Of a DNA stretch of 64,000 nt, positions 54,648 to 64,000 are shown piece by piece. The DNA is taken from NCBI GenBank assembly GCA_002049455.2, contig KV918806.1, positions 186,001-250,000 of the forward strand, given 5' to 3'. How positions within the stretch are numbered: position 1 is the stretch's first letter; each line of letters starts with the position of its first letter. Below the pieces are notes generated by a model. The model searched no databases. It worked only from the letters and a program-made list of their open reading frames with translations, and was not told the DNA's origin. Source of the stretch: Porphyra umbilicalis. Its lineage: Eukaryota; Rhodophyta; Bangiophyceae; Bangiales; Bangiaceae. The translations under genes were made by a program, and so were the position numbers.

Positions 54648-56546
54648 TCACGAAGGCCTCCCAGACGAGCATGTTGCCCGTGTGTTGATGCTTCTCGGGG
54701 ACCACAATGTCTTGGAGTACCCCGAGGTTCTGCAGGAGCGTCTGCGCATCCCCCGGCGGGCCCGGCGGTGGTCCCTGCTCACCGATTCAGGGTACACGTC
54801 GATGTCCAACGAGAACGTGCCGTCTCCGCGGGACAACACCTTGTAAGGCCCGGCCGCGCGGGTCCCGAGCTTATACTTGGTCCGCGTGTGGCCATCGACG
54901 AACACCCAGTCCCCCGCGTGGACGTTCTTGTTGACCGGTCGTACGCGGGCGTCGTAGTTCCTCTTGTATCGCCGCTGTGCCATCGTGAGGGACTTCCGCA
55001 CCTTGTGGATGAGGTTCCGCAGCCGCGCTCGGATGCCCTCGCGAACGGCTCGTGGGCCGCCGTCCATCTCCTCGGGTGCCGGGGAGCCGATGAGGCGTTC
55101 CACGGAGAGACTCCGTACACGCTCGGGAGTGACGAACTCGAGGGGCGTCACCCCGGTGCTCTGCTGCGGTCGGCTGTTGTAGGCCAACGTCAGCATCGAC
55201 ACCAACTCGTCCCATCGGTCTTGGTGGTCCTCGACGTACTTCCGCAACTGGCCCACAATGGTTCGGTTGTACCGTTCCACTTGGCCGTTCGTCTGCGGGT
55301 GGTACGTCGTGGAGTACCATTTGGAAATCCTGAGGAGCGAGCAAACCCCTTGGAAGAACGTGGAGCGGAGCTGGGGGCCATTGTCCGACAACACCGTCGC
55401 CAGGGTTCCGTACGCCGCCACCCAGTTGTCCAAAATGGCCGCCGCGATGGTCTCCGCGTCGATCCGCTGGAGGGGGATGGCCCGCGTCATCTTGGAGAAG
55501 CGGTTCACGATGACCAACAGGAGTTCGTTTCCCGCCGCCGTCCGGGGGAGGGGGTCGAGCAGGTCCATGCACAGATCCGTCAGCGGTTCCGTCGGGGGAA
55601 AGTTCTTGAGGTAGTTTGTCTTGCGTCGCTTGCCGACGCGGTTCCTCGCGCACTGCGTGCAGTTGGCCACGAAGGCGTGGGCGTCCACCACCATCGATTC
55701 CCAATAAAACCACCGTCGCAGCGACGTGTACATCTTGTTCTCCCCCGGGTGCCCGGCTCTCTGAGGGTAGTACTCCCGCATCATAACCCCGTAGCGCATG
55801 TGAGGCGGCACGTAGACTTGCGCGGCCCCATCCAACGGCGCCGTGCGCACCAAGCGGCCATTCGGGTCCTCGTGGAACCACGACTTGTCGTTGCCGTTTA
55901 TCGCCGCGCGGACCTCCTTGCAACGTCCGTCCTTCGCCTGCCATTCAAGGAGCTCGGCGAGCGTTAGAGGGCCTAGGAGCCCCCCCTTGGTATCTGGCGA
56001 CAGTTGCCACGCGGCCGCCGAGTTGGGCAATGCCAGACACGGTACCGCGTTGGGTATTGCCCCTTCGTCTCCCGCGGGTGTTGAGATGCGTGACATCGTG
56101 TTCGCCGCGTGGTGTGACGTCCCGGGGCGCGTCTGTACCACGTAGTCGAACTCCGCCAATCGCAACCGCCACCGCTCCAGCCTCCTGTGGGCCCTGTCCA
56201 TGTGCAGCATCCACTTGAGCGCCGCGTGGTCCGTGCGTATCGTGAAGCGGGTCCCTTCAGCGTAGGGGCGCAGAAGGAGGGACGCCCAGAAACCGCGAGG
56301 CACTCCCGCTCCGTCGTGCTGTAAGTCCGCTCCGCCGCGTTGAGGGAGCGGCTCCAATAGCTCACGGGCCGCGTGGATGGGTCGGGTTGTTCTTGTAGAA
56401 GGACCGCGCCGACCTGCCCCGCACTTGCGTCCGTGACCAACGTGTAGGTCCCTTGTCGCCGCGGTAGGGCGAGGATGGGGGCCTCCGTGAGACGCCTCTT
56501 GAAATCTTCGAATGTTCCCAGGGCCTCGTCGGACAGCGTCCCTCAC
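54648..56546 (-). other. RNase H and integrase region of the gypsy element
   Basis: RNase H-type TIRTDHAALKWML. Integrase zinc-binding HPGENKMYTSLRRWFYWESM with CTQCARNR. Catalytic-core LLVIVNRFSKM, VLSDNGPQ and YHPQTNGQVERYNR. Fossil copy. Confidence 0.9.
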
Positions 56547-56719
56547 CGGTCGGGCCTGTTGGAACTCGTCATGGCGGCCTACGGCCGCGCCACTTGGGCG
56601 TAGTCCTTGAAGAACCTCCGATACACGTTACAAATCCCGAGATACCTACGAAGGTCCTTCTTGCACCGCGGGGGAGACGCCTCCTTGAATCCGCGGATGT
56701 TCTTGTCTTGTACCTTCAG

Positions 56720-57850
56720 CTACCCCCGGCCCACGATATGGCCCAAGTACTCCACCTCCTGTTGGAACAAGTTGCACTTCTTGGCCTTCAGGGAGACACC
56801 CGGGCCGCGCAGCGCCGAGAAGACCTGCCGGAGGTGTTCCACGTGTTCCCCCGCCGACTGCGAGAAGACGATGATGTCGTCGAGGTACACGAGGCAGCTC
56901 TTCCACTTGAGTCCCCCGAGGATCATGTCAATGTCCCGTTGGAAGGTCGCCGGGGCGTTGGACAGACCGAAGGGAAGGCGGATGTAGCGATAGGCACCCT
57001 CGTGGCAAGCGAAGGTCGTCTTGTCCCGGTCCTCGTCCGCCACGGGGATCTGCCAATACCCTGAGTTGCAGACGAGCGTCGAAAACACCTCGGCATCCCC
57101 GAGGACGTCAATGAAATCGTCCATACGTGGCAACGGGTACACATTCCGCACCTTGACCTCGTTAAGTCGGCGATAATCCACACAGAACAGCATCGTCCCG
57201 TTGGGTTTCGGGACCAGAACCACAGGGAAGGCCCACTCGTCACTCGAGGGCTCGATAACCCCGAGGTCCCGTTGGCGTTGCACCTCCTTGGCGATGATTT
57301 CCCTCGAAGCATGGCTTGCTCGATAGATTTGGGCCCGCCGTGGCCGTGCCCCGGGGGTCACCTCGATCCGGTGCGGGGTCACGTCGACCTGGCCGAGTTG
57401 CCCCGCCCATAGCGCCTTGTACTCCTCGAGGAGGTCGTGCACGGCACCGCGGAGCGTACCGGGGACACCATCCCAGTGGAATTCCGGCTTGGGACACGCC
57501 TTGTCCGGCGGGTCGGGCGGAGGTTGTCCCTCGTCGATCCCCTCTTCAGCTTTCCGGCCCGTCTTGACCTCCTCGTCGGGCTTGGCACGGGGGCCCGCCC
57601 CCTCAGTTAGGACCGCCCCCAGTTTGTCCTCCTCCTCGACGACGTGTAGCGGTCCATTGTAGGCCGTCGCAGTTCCGATGACATACCCCTTTGTTAGGTG
57701 CACCGGCACGTCCCTGATGTTCGTCAGGTTAAAGGACCGCGGGGTGTTGGGGGAGATCTCCGCGACGGCGTTGTGCAACAGTACCTTTCGTCGGCTCATT
57801 TTGACGGGGCGTTCGCGTGCAAGGTGGCCCCCCTTGACGTTGCAGCACAC
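56720..57850 (-). other. Reverse transcriptase region of the gypsy element
   Basis: SEWAFPVVLVPKPNGT-like start, DYRRLNEVKVRNVYPLP, LPFGLSNAPATFQ and the active-site YLDDIIVFS. Fossil copy. Confidence 0.92.
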
Positions 57851-58060
57851 TTAGACCGCCTGAATGCACCGCGGGCTCACAGTTGACCCTTGTCGAAGCC
57901 GAATAGCCCCAGCTTGGGCCTTCGGCTTGTTTCCTCGGCGTGGGGGCGCGCGCCGCGTGTTCCTTGTCCAGCTCCGCATCGCCACCGTGGACGCGCCGTC
58001 GTCCCACTTGATCATCTGCGTCTTGGGAGAGATAGTGTCCACGTAGTTGCGCTGGTAGTC

Positions 58061-58642
58061 CTACCCGAGAATGAGCGGAACCGACAGTGCCTTGACCACG
58101 AGGAACTCAAACTCCATAGCGGCCACCCCGACGTATATCGTCAGCGACACCTTCGCCTTCACCTTGAGCAGCTGCCCCGAAGCGTCACTCACTTGGATCC
58201 GGGGCGGCGCCCGCGATGCACACTCGGTCCACCCTTCGGGAAACATATCCGCGCGGATCACATTTGGCCCGGCGCCAGTGTCGACCACCGCCCTCGTTGG
58301 GACGGGGGTCTGCCACGGCGCCAACTGGTACGACGCGCTAATCTTAAAATTCTCTTTCCATTGTAGCAACAGCGTCCCCTTGAACCGCGGGCGGTATCGC
58401 CCACGACGGCAGGGGCACCGGGCCGGGACAGGCCACGTCGCGGTTACCCTCGGGGAGGCAAACGTAACGTGGCGGGGGGCGACCGGGGAGTTGGGGCGGA
58501 CAAAGGGGATGGAGGGGGATTGCGATGCCACCCCCCCTAGGCGTTTCCCGCTCCGCGGCGCCCCTTGGACGGGGTTGCCACGGGCGCGGCGTCCCCTTCT
58601 GCCATCCTCGTTGACTCCGCGCCGCCCAACAGGTCGTCCCAT
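58061..58642 (-). other. Aspartic protease region of the gypsy element
   Basis: AVVDTGAGPNVI carries the DTGA active-site motif, followed by a beta-rich stretch ending SVPLILG. Fossil copy. Confidence 0.8.
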
Positions 58643-60211
58643 ACCAGGGCCACGAAGGAGGTGCGATCAGCGACGGCGCCCGCCTCCGCGTTCCTTTGTC
58701 GAAGGAAGGTGCTCCGCGCGGCTTTCACGAGGTCCCGCTGTTTGTCCGTCAGAGTCTTGCAATCAATGACCCGGTGTCCGCGCGTCCAACACATGTAGCA
58801 CAGCGGGGGACTCGTCGGGGTCTCCCCGCCGAGCATAGGGCGCTCCTCCGGCCGTGCGGAACCACGGGGTACCCGACGGCAGCACCGAGACCGTGTTGCT
58901 CGTCGGCGTGTCGTCCTACTCCCACGAGTAGTGGAGCTGGTTGACCGGGAGGCCTCGGGGCCGCGTCGACGTCTGTCGCTTCCGCGATAGTCCCTCGGGT
59001 GACCCCCGGTTGGCCAACGCCATGACGTCCTTGGCGGCGCGATACTTCCCCGTCACGTACGTCGACAACTGCTGGTAGATATGTTGCGCCGAGTTGTACA
59101 CGACGGCATCCGTCCGTAGATACTCCGGTAGGCCTTGGATCCGCTGCTGTTCCATCATCCCCTCATAATGGATGTTGCCGCAAAGCTCCGCGAGGCTCCG
59201 TAGACGTGCCGCAAAGGCATTCACCCCCTCGTTGTCTACGAGCGCCGCCCGGCTAAACTTGTCCTGCGCCAGCCCCAAAGCGTGCGGCTCCGCGTAGGTC
59301 GACAACAGCAAATGGACCGCCGCGGGAAAGGATCCAAGCGAGCCCCGTCCGCCCGGGATATCGGACCCCGGTAGGTTCCGAGTGAACCACGTTTGAGCGT
59401 CGCCGGCGAGGAAGTTGGGAATTAGGTACAAACCCATCCCCTCGGACACGTCGCTGTCATCACAGGCCTTGACGAACTTTCGCAGCCACGAGAAGACGTA
59501 GGGGTTCCTTCTCGTTGAAAATCGGCGTCCCCCCGAACGAGAACTTCATATTCTTGGCCGTCCGTCCCATGTTGCGGGCCTGCGACGCCCCGTAGGTCGG
59601 GGGACGGTTCCGTAGGCGGCACGATCAGTAGTCCAGGACGCCCGCGAAGCGATCGCCCGGGCACTCGAGAGCCGCCAACTTGCCGGACCCCACCTTGCGC
59701 CCCAAGTGGTCGTCGTCGTTATCAGTCGCGCCGGCGACGGCGAGGAAGATGAAGACGACGATGACGACGAGGGACTACGGTGACGCCGTGAATTTCCTTT
59801 GCTGCGGATCTTCCGCGTGTCCCATGGAGAATCTCGGCGGGGGGCATCCTGAGCAGAGCCTGCGGGGCTCGCTGCGATGACCCGAGAAACGTCGGCCAAT
59901 AACGACTCGCGGAACGTCGACAGCGCCGTGTCCAGATCGGCCATTGCCAGAGGCGTCGCCGGATCACGATCTTGATCCACCAATCCCGTCCGTTCGTCGT
60001 GACGTCGAGGGAGAAAGGCATCGACTCCCGGCGGGACCCGCCGTACCGTTTCGCCCACGAGGTCCGCCAATGGCCGAGGCGGAGTGAAGGGAATCTCTGA
60101 TCCAGCCGCGGATCCCCCTGTCGCAGCGCCCGCTGGGGTCACCGCGGATGTACCCGCCGGCATACCGCTAGCGATCGCGCCCGACTTGGGAATGTCGGGC
60201 GGCGACGCCAT
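58537..60211 (-). other. gag region of the gypsy element, with CCHC knuckle
   Basis: The capsid-like core near 58916-59449 contains FLAGDAQTWFTRNL and CGNIHYEGMMEQQRIQGLP. A CCHC zinc knuckle (CYMCWTRGHRVIDC) lies near 58760-58800. The N-terminal part is Pro/Ser-rich. Fossil copy. Confidence 0.8.
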
Positions 60212-60354
60212 CGTAGTGGCCGGGCGCTAATCGACGACAGACAGACGCGGAGATCAACGTCGCCTCGAATCCACAAACCAACAGAGGATCGGGGAACCGG
60301 CGACCCGGTACGGGCGTGGCAACGGCCGGAATCCCCTGCTGCTCCATCAGAAGT

Positions 60355-61399
60355 TGTAGCGGTTCGAAGCACCACCACGTTGTTTCGTCGTCTTGCCGAA
60401 GTGAAATCTTGATCAGCTTGGTCCGTCGAACGAACTGCCCCGGAAATCGACCCACAGCCCAGCCTTCCCCCAACCGGAGGAGAGGATCACGGCAAATCCC
60501 AGGAGGGAATCGTAGTCCAAAGCACAGTTGGTTTTATCGAACGGCGACGGGGACGGCGTCCGCACTCTCAACAAACCCCTCCCAAACCCGAACGCCGGTG
60601 ACCAAAGTAGCCACCCCAAATGCGCCAAACCGATAAATCCCTCCAAAGCGAAAAGTTCTAACAAGTAGTAGGGGGGCTGGGGAAACCACTGGGGAAAAGC
60701 CCCGCCCCCGACCGAATCCAATCTCTGTTGAAACGCAGTGGGGATAGGGGATGGGGGACCACGGAGAAGTGGTTGAGTGGCTTGAGCTTGTGTATTTGTG
60801 CGAACGTGCTTTGTTGGTTGTCTCTCCAAAGCGCCCCTCTTCCCATCAAGGGCACTCCTCAAGTAGTCCAAGTCGGAGCACTCAAGCCCATCACGCAGCC
60901 CAAGCAGCTCGCCCGCGCACGTGCCCGCCCACACTCTAAATCAAAACGCTCACCAAATCAAAGCATCAGGGATCAAAGCAAAGCCCACGCAAATCAAAGC
61001 ATCAGAAGCGCAAGATCAAAAAATGTGAAATCGCCAAAATTTCACTCAACATCGCACGGGTACAAATGTCGAATGCACCAGCGGTCACCAAACCGCGAGG
61101 AAGTCGCATGGGTAGCCTGGTGGGAAGTAGGCACCCACTCTCATTAGGCGTGACATTCGGGTCGCGTCCGGGAGTCGGGGGCTCGAACCCTGTCAATACC
61201 TGGTTTCTTGAATTTTGCTTTTTACAGCAGGAGGGCTTACAGCGGCGTTGAGCATAACGTTCCAACAATCTCCCCGAGATCTGGACAGGTCATTCCCTTG
61301 CTGGCCCGGATCGGGATATTTTGGGACGGCCCCCAGGGGTGTGCTGTCCACAGCTGAGGGGCCACGCCCCTTCCAACTGTAAGACCCCCGACCGCCACA
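60355..61399 (-). repeat. 5' LTR of the gypsy element, split by an insertion
   Basis: LTR sequence at 60355-60725 and 61273-61399 adds up to exactly 498 bases, the same as the other LTR. The intervening 60726-61267 plus one ATCTC copy is a later insertion. Confidence 0.9.
60726..61267. mobile_element. 542-bp solo-LTR-like insertion
   Basis: Ends TGTTGAAACG and CGTTCCAACA are inverted relative to each other (one mismatch in ten). ATCTC is duplicated directly outside (60721-60725 and 61268-61272). TG/CA ends and a 5-bp duplication are typical of an LTR left after recombination between the two LTRs of an element. It contains a tRNA B-box-like GGGTTCGAGCCC on the minus strand (near 61184). It is unrelated to the host element's LTR. 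Confidence 0.85.
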
Positions 61400-61554
61400 C
61401 CCACCGCAGACCGCCTCACCACCGCCGGCGGCAGCGGCCGCCGCCCCAACTCCCCCAGCACCCCCAGCCGCAACCAAATCGCCGCCGGCGGATGCATCAC
61501 CGCCGGCGGCGGCCGCTTCCCCATTGGAAGGCAGTCTCCATAGTTTCACGTTCC
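61400..61554 (-). repeat. Extra copy of the Harbinger transposase tail
   Basis: GC-rich units (GCGGCGGTGATGCATCCGCC-type on the minus strand) resemble those just to the right (61560-61900). Three similar blocks of about 160 bases encode Gly/Ala-rich GDASAGGDFIAGGG-like repeats. The retrotransposon inserted at the edge of this block. Confidence 0.6.
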
Positions 61555-63274
61555 CTAAGCACCACCGCCGACCGCCCCACCACCGCCGGCGGCAGCGGCC
61601 GCCGCCGCAACTCTCCAAGCACCGCCACACGCAACAAAACCGGCGTCAGCGGATGCATCACCGCCGGGAGCGGCCGGTTCACCATTACCGCCGCCGGTGT
61701 CTTCGGCGGCACCGCCGAGCGCACCCGTATCAACCGCCGCCTCGACACCGCCAGCTGCCTGACCGTCGGCGGCAGTGGCCGCCGCCGCGACTCCTTCAGC
61801 ACCCCCCCCCGCAATAAAATCGCCGCCGGCGGATGCATCGCCGCCGGCGGCGGCCGCTCCTCGATTGCCGCCGCCGGCGTTGCCGGCGGCGCCGCTGTGC
61901 CCACCCGCAGTCACTGCAGCCCCGCCGCCGCTGGCCGCCTGACCGCCGGGGGCCATACGGGTGCGGAACACATACCTGTCGCGTCGCTTTTCGGTGACCA
62001 TGTTGTGCATGATGGCCACCGACTCGGTGACGGTGACCATCTGCTCAACGGTGGAGTACTTGGCAGGGTGCAAAGCCACATAGAAACGTGCCGTAAGCAC
62101 GGCACACAGTCGTTCGACATATTTCCGCAGGGCTTCTTGAAGTCGGTTACATGTAACCTCTACCTCTGTCGTGGGGTTAGAAAACAGAGAGACGAGAAAC
62201 GCAAACCGAGGATAAATACAATCCACAGGATAATACAGGAGCGTGCGGGTCGTGCCGTTAGGAGTGTAAAATGATGACGGGGCGGCCATTCACCGTTTGT
62301 AACGGATATCTAGAGAGAGGAAACATGCATAACGTTGAGGTCGTTGTGAGATCCAGGACACCCTTCAAATAAATGCCAAATCCACAGGTCCTCATCACAA
62401 ACCGTCTTCATCACCACGGAACGCCTCCCGTGGCGACCCTGGTACATGCCGGCGAACGCCTTGGGCGGTTGCGCCACTCCCAGTGGCTGCAGTCCAGAGA
62501 TCGCATGCACCCTGGCATCCCGCGCTCAGCATTGCGCGTCAGAATGCGCTGCAGTTCTTCAGCGGTGGAGGGACGCAAATATGACGGTCCAAACTCATTC
62601 ACAATAAAGCGCATCAACCTTCGCACCGACAAAGCAATTGCTGAAGCGGAAAGTCGTACATATTCGTCAGTCCTGTTCGGCGCCTTCCCATGGGCAATGA
62701 CTCGAAACGCCGCAACTACATTTTGAAAGGGATGAGCCTAGAGCCGGCCAGTCGCATTGATGCGCTGCGAAAAAAAAAGGGCGGTCCTTCACGGCATCGT
62801 ATGTGCACGAAGAAACACGCTGCGCGGCACGCGGAACCGACGCTCCAAGCCACCCTAGTTGTGAAAAGGCGGCTCCCCATTCAGACTAAAATAATGTATC
62901 AGAACAGCTCGCCAACCTGAGCGGAAGATGCGCTGCTTATTTGGCCGACTGCCCGGCACAGATCCAAAATAACGCAGCCGCCGGTGCACCCGAGACCCAT
63001 AGGCACGCTTCCGCCAATGACACAACGCGTGTAGATGTGCCGCAACCGCCGAGGCAAGTTTGAGGTCCTTCGTATTCTTCGATATCGCGTCGGCAGACAA
63101 ATCAAAAGGGTCTTCTATCGCGCGCAGAAGACGGTCACCACGACGGTGGCGGCGGACAGCCGTCGACGACGACGGCGCCGCGCTGAAGGTGCCACCTGCA
63201 CTCGGATCTCTCCAGCAACCCATAGAGAACACACCGGACGAACTAAGCAGATTTCCTTTCGGCCGCCCCCCCAT
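61555..63274 (-). pseudogene. PIF/Harbinger DDE transposase, frame-broken
   Basis: Catalyses cut-and-paste of a Harbinger element. From the right: LIHYFSLNGEPPFHN, then RRFRVPRSVFLRAYDAVKD and GRLSLIPFKM (other frame), LMRFIVNEFGPSYLRP, GCMRSLDCSHWEW with the first catalytic Asp (about 62494), FAGMYQGRHG, VCDEDLWIWHLFEGCPGSHN with the second Asp (about 62342), and QEALRKYVERLCAVL with the Glu (about 62115), then IMHNMVTEKRRD. All three acids are kept, but the parts lie in different frames (at least three changes) with no convincing introns, so the copy is decayed. The C-terminus ends in Gly/Ala repeats. Paired with the Myb-like gene at 50257-52016. Confidence 0.85.
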
Positions 63275-64000
63275 CGGACCGCTTCATTGCCACCCGCTGG
63301 AGCCCCGAAACGGTCGCATCCCGGGGTAGAGGCGCGGACGCCTGTGGTCGCGTGCTCGATGCGACGGTCCGTAGCAGTCGCGATATCGTTGCAAACGGTG
63401 AGCGCTCCAACGCTCTCCCGGGACACAAAGGGCATGGTTTGTAACTCACGTTTCCTAAAAAACCACATGCCACGACTCAAGCATTTCGAACGGCGGCCAA
63501 AGCAGCGCCTGCAAATGAGAGAGCTGAAGAAGATGGTCAGGAGAGCTCCCACTCCCCAAATCTTGCTGAGAATGGGGGACTAGTGTCTATTCTACCATGC
63601 TCTGTGATCATTTGCTGTCAACCATGTGATCATTTGATCCCATATGGAAATCGTCGATCCCAGCGTTCCTTCAAATGAAACCGGTTGATTTGGTGCCTAC
63701 AAACTCGGGCTGTCGCGCTTCCCCTCCACACAATGTAGAATTGGAACATCGGCGCAAGCTCTGCGTGGGGACAACGCCCTCCACATGGTTGATAAAGAAA
63801 GACTCGGAAAGAAGTGAACAAAGAAAGCCCATCCTAGTAGGCCCAGCGTCGGTCCTCCCCTCCCCCCCCCCCAGAAGGCCAGCCGGCGGACACTTGTTCT
63901 TGCTATGGCTGGAAAAAGGCACCCTGTGGGCACCACCGTGGTTCTTCGCTGCCGCTCTCTACGTGAGAGAATGACAGCGAGGATCAAGGGAGGCCATGTA
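63275..64000. other. Gene-poor right edge
   Basis: The Harbinger transposase N-terminus or 5' flank probably extends into the first 300 bases (minus frame to 63552), without recognisable motifs. TGATCATTTG words repeat near 63607-63640. A C-run lies at about 63859. No terminal inverted repeat identified. Confidence 0.4.

Larger units (their letters stand above)
52295..61399 (-). mobile_element. Ty3/gypsy-type LTR retrotransposon (chromovirus-like), broken
   Basis: Minus polarity. The two 498-bp LTRs start TGTAGCGG and end CCGCCACA and differ at about seven positions by eye (about 1.4%), so the insertion is young. Parts from right to left: gag, CCHC knuckle, aspartic protease, reverse transcriptase, RNase H, integrase and a chromodomain-like segment. 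They lie in several frames, so the copy looks broken, with perhaps half a dozen breaks. Flanking five bases are ACCAC and CCCAC, a likely target duplication with one mismatch. It is inserted in a Harbinger element. A plus-strand (antisense) open frame lies between integrase and the 3' LTR. Confidence 0.9.

Noticed and set aside
61160-61205. tRNA gene inside the 542-bp insertion
   Set aside because: A B-box-like GGGTTCGAGCCC on the minus strand, but no convincing A-box or cloverleaf.

Overview
This window looks like GC-rich nuclear DNA of a eukaryote. Several genes are broken by GT-AG introns of about 90-190 bases, there is no operon structure, and most of the sequence is mobile-element material. 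The one clear housekeeping-type gene is a bacterial-type family A DNA polymerase (26.8-30.9 kb), as expected for a nuclear gene serving an organelle. A GC-rich alga, possibly a Porphyra/Pyropia-like red alga, fits best. That is an inference from composition and gene content, not a demonstration.

Layout. 1.1-2.1 kb: nine-copy minisatellite. 2.5-18.7 kb: a cluster of five genes. These are an Ulp1-like cysteine protease with internal 36-residue repeats, a large protein that shares a C-terminal domain with it, an unrecognised protein on the minus strand, a tyrosine recombinase with an apparently complete catalytic set, and a RecQ-family helicase with all motifs. Together they look like a large tyrosine-recombinase mobile element; I do not recognise it as a named family. 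18.7-26.1 kb: gene-poor, extremely GC-rich DNA with two 704-bp direct repeats and CGG tracts. 26.1-30.9 kb: the DNA polymerase, preceded by a degenerate second copy of its own 5'-nuclease domain. 31.05-31.92 kb: a MITE-like element with long terminal inverted repeats and a TA duplication. 32-34.3 kb: hairpins, a tRNA-like remnant and an 18-bp minisatellite.

34.6-46.1 kb holds two different TNP2-like (CACTA/Plavaka-type) transposases on the minus strand. Between them on the plus strand is a gene with a degenerate Ulp1-like region, a long 108-bp coding repeat, and a JmjC domain followed by a cysteine-rich C5HC2-like tail. The JmjC iron site lacks its distal histidine.

47.4-63.3 kb holds tandem repeats and a broken PIF/Harbinger element. 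Its Myb/SANT-like partner gene (50.3-52.0 kb) and its DDE transposase (61.6-63.3 kb, minus) are separated by a young Ty3/gypsy-type retrotransposon (52295-61399, minus polarity, 498-bp LTRs). The 5' LTR of that element is itself interrupted by a 542-bp solo-LTR-like insertion with a 5-bp target duplication.

The strongest candidates for something undescribed are the YR-RecQ-Ulp1 cluster, the JmjC cargo beside TNP2-like transposases, and the DNA polymerase with a duplicated, inactivated 5'-nuclease domain.
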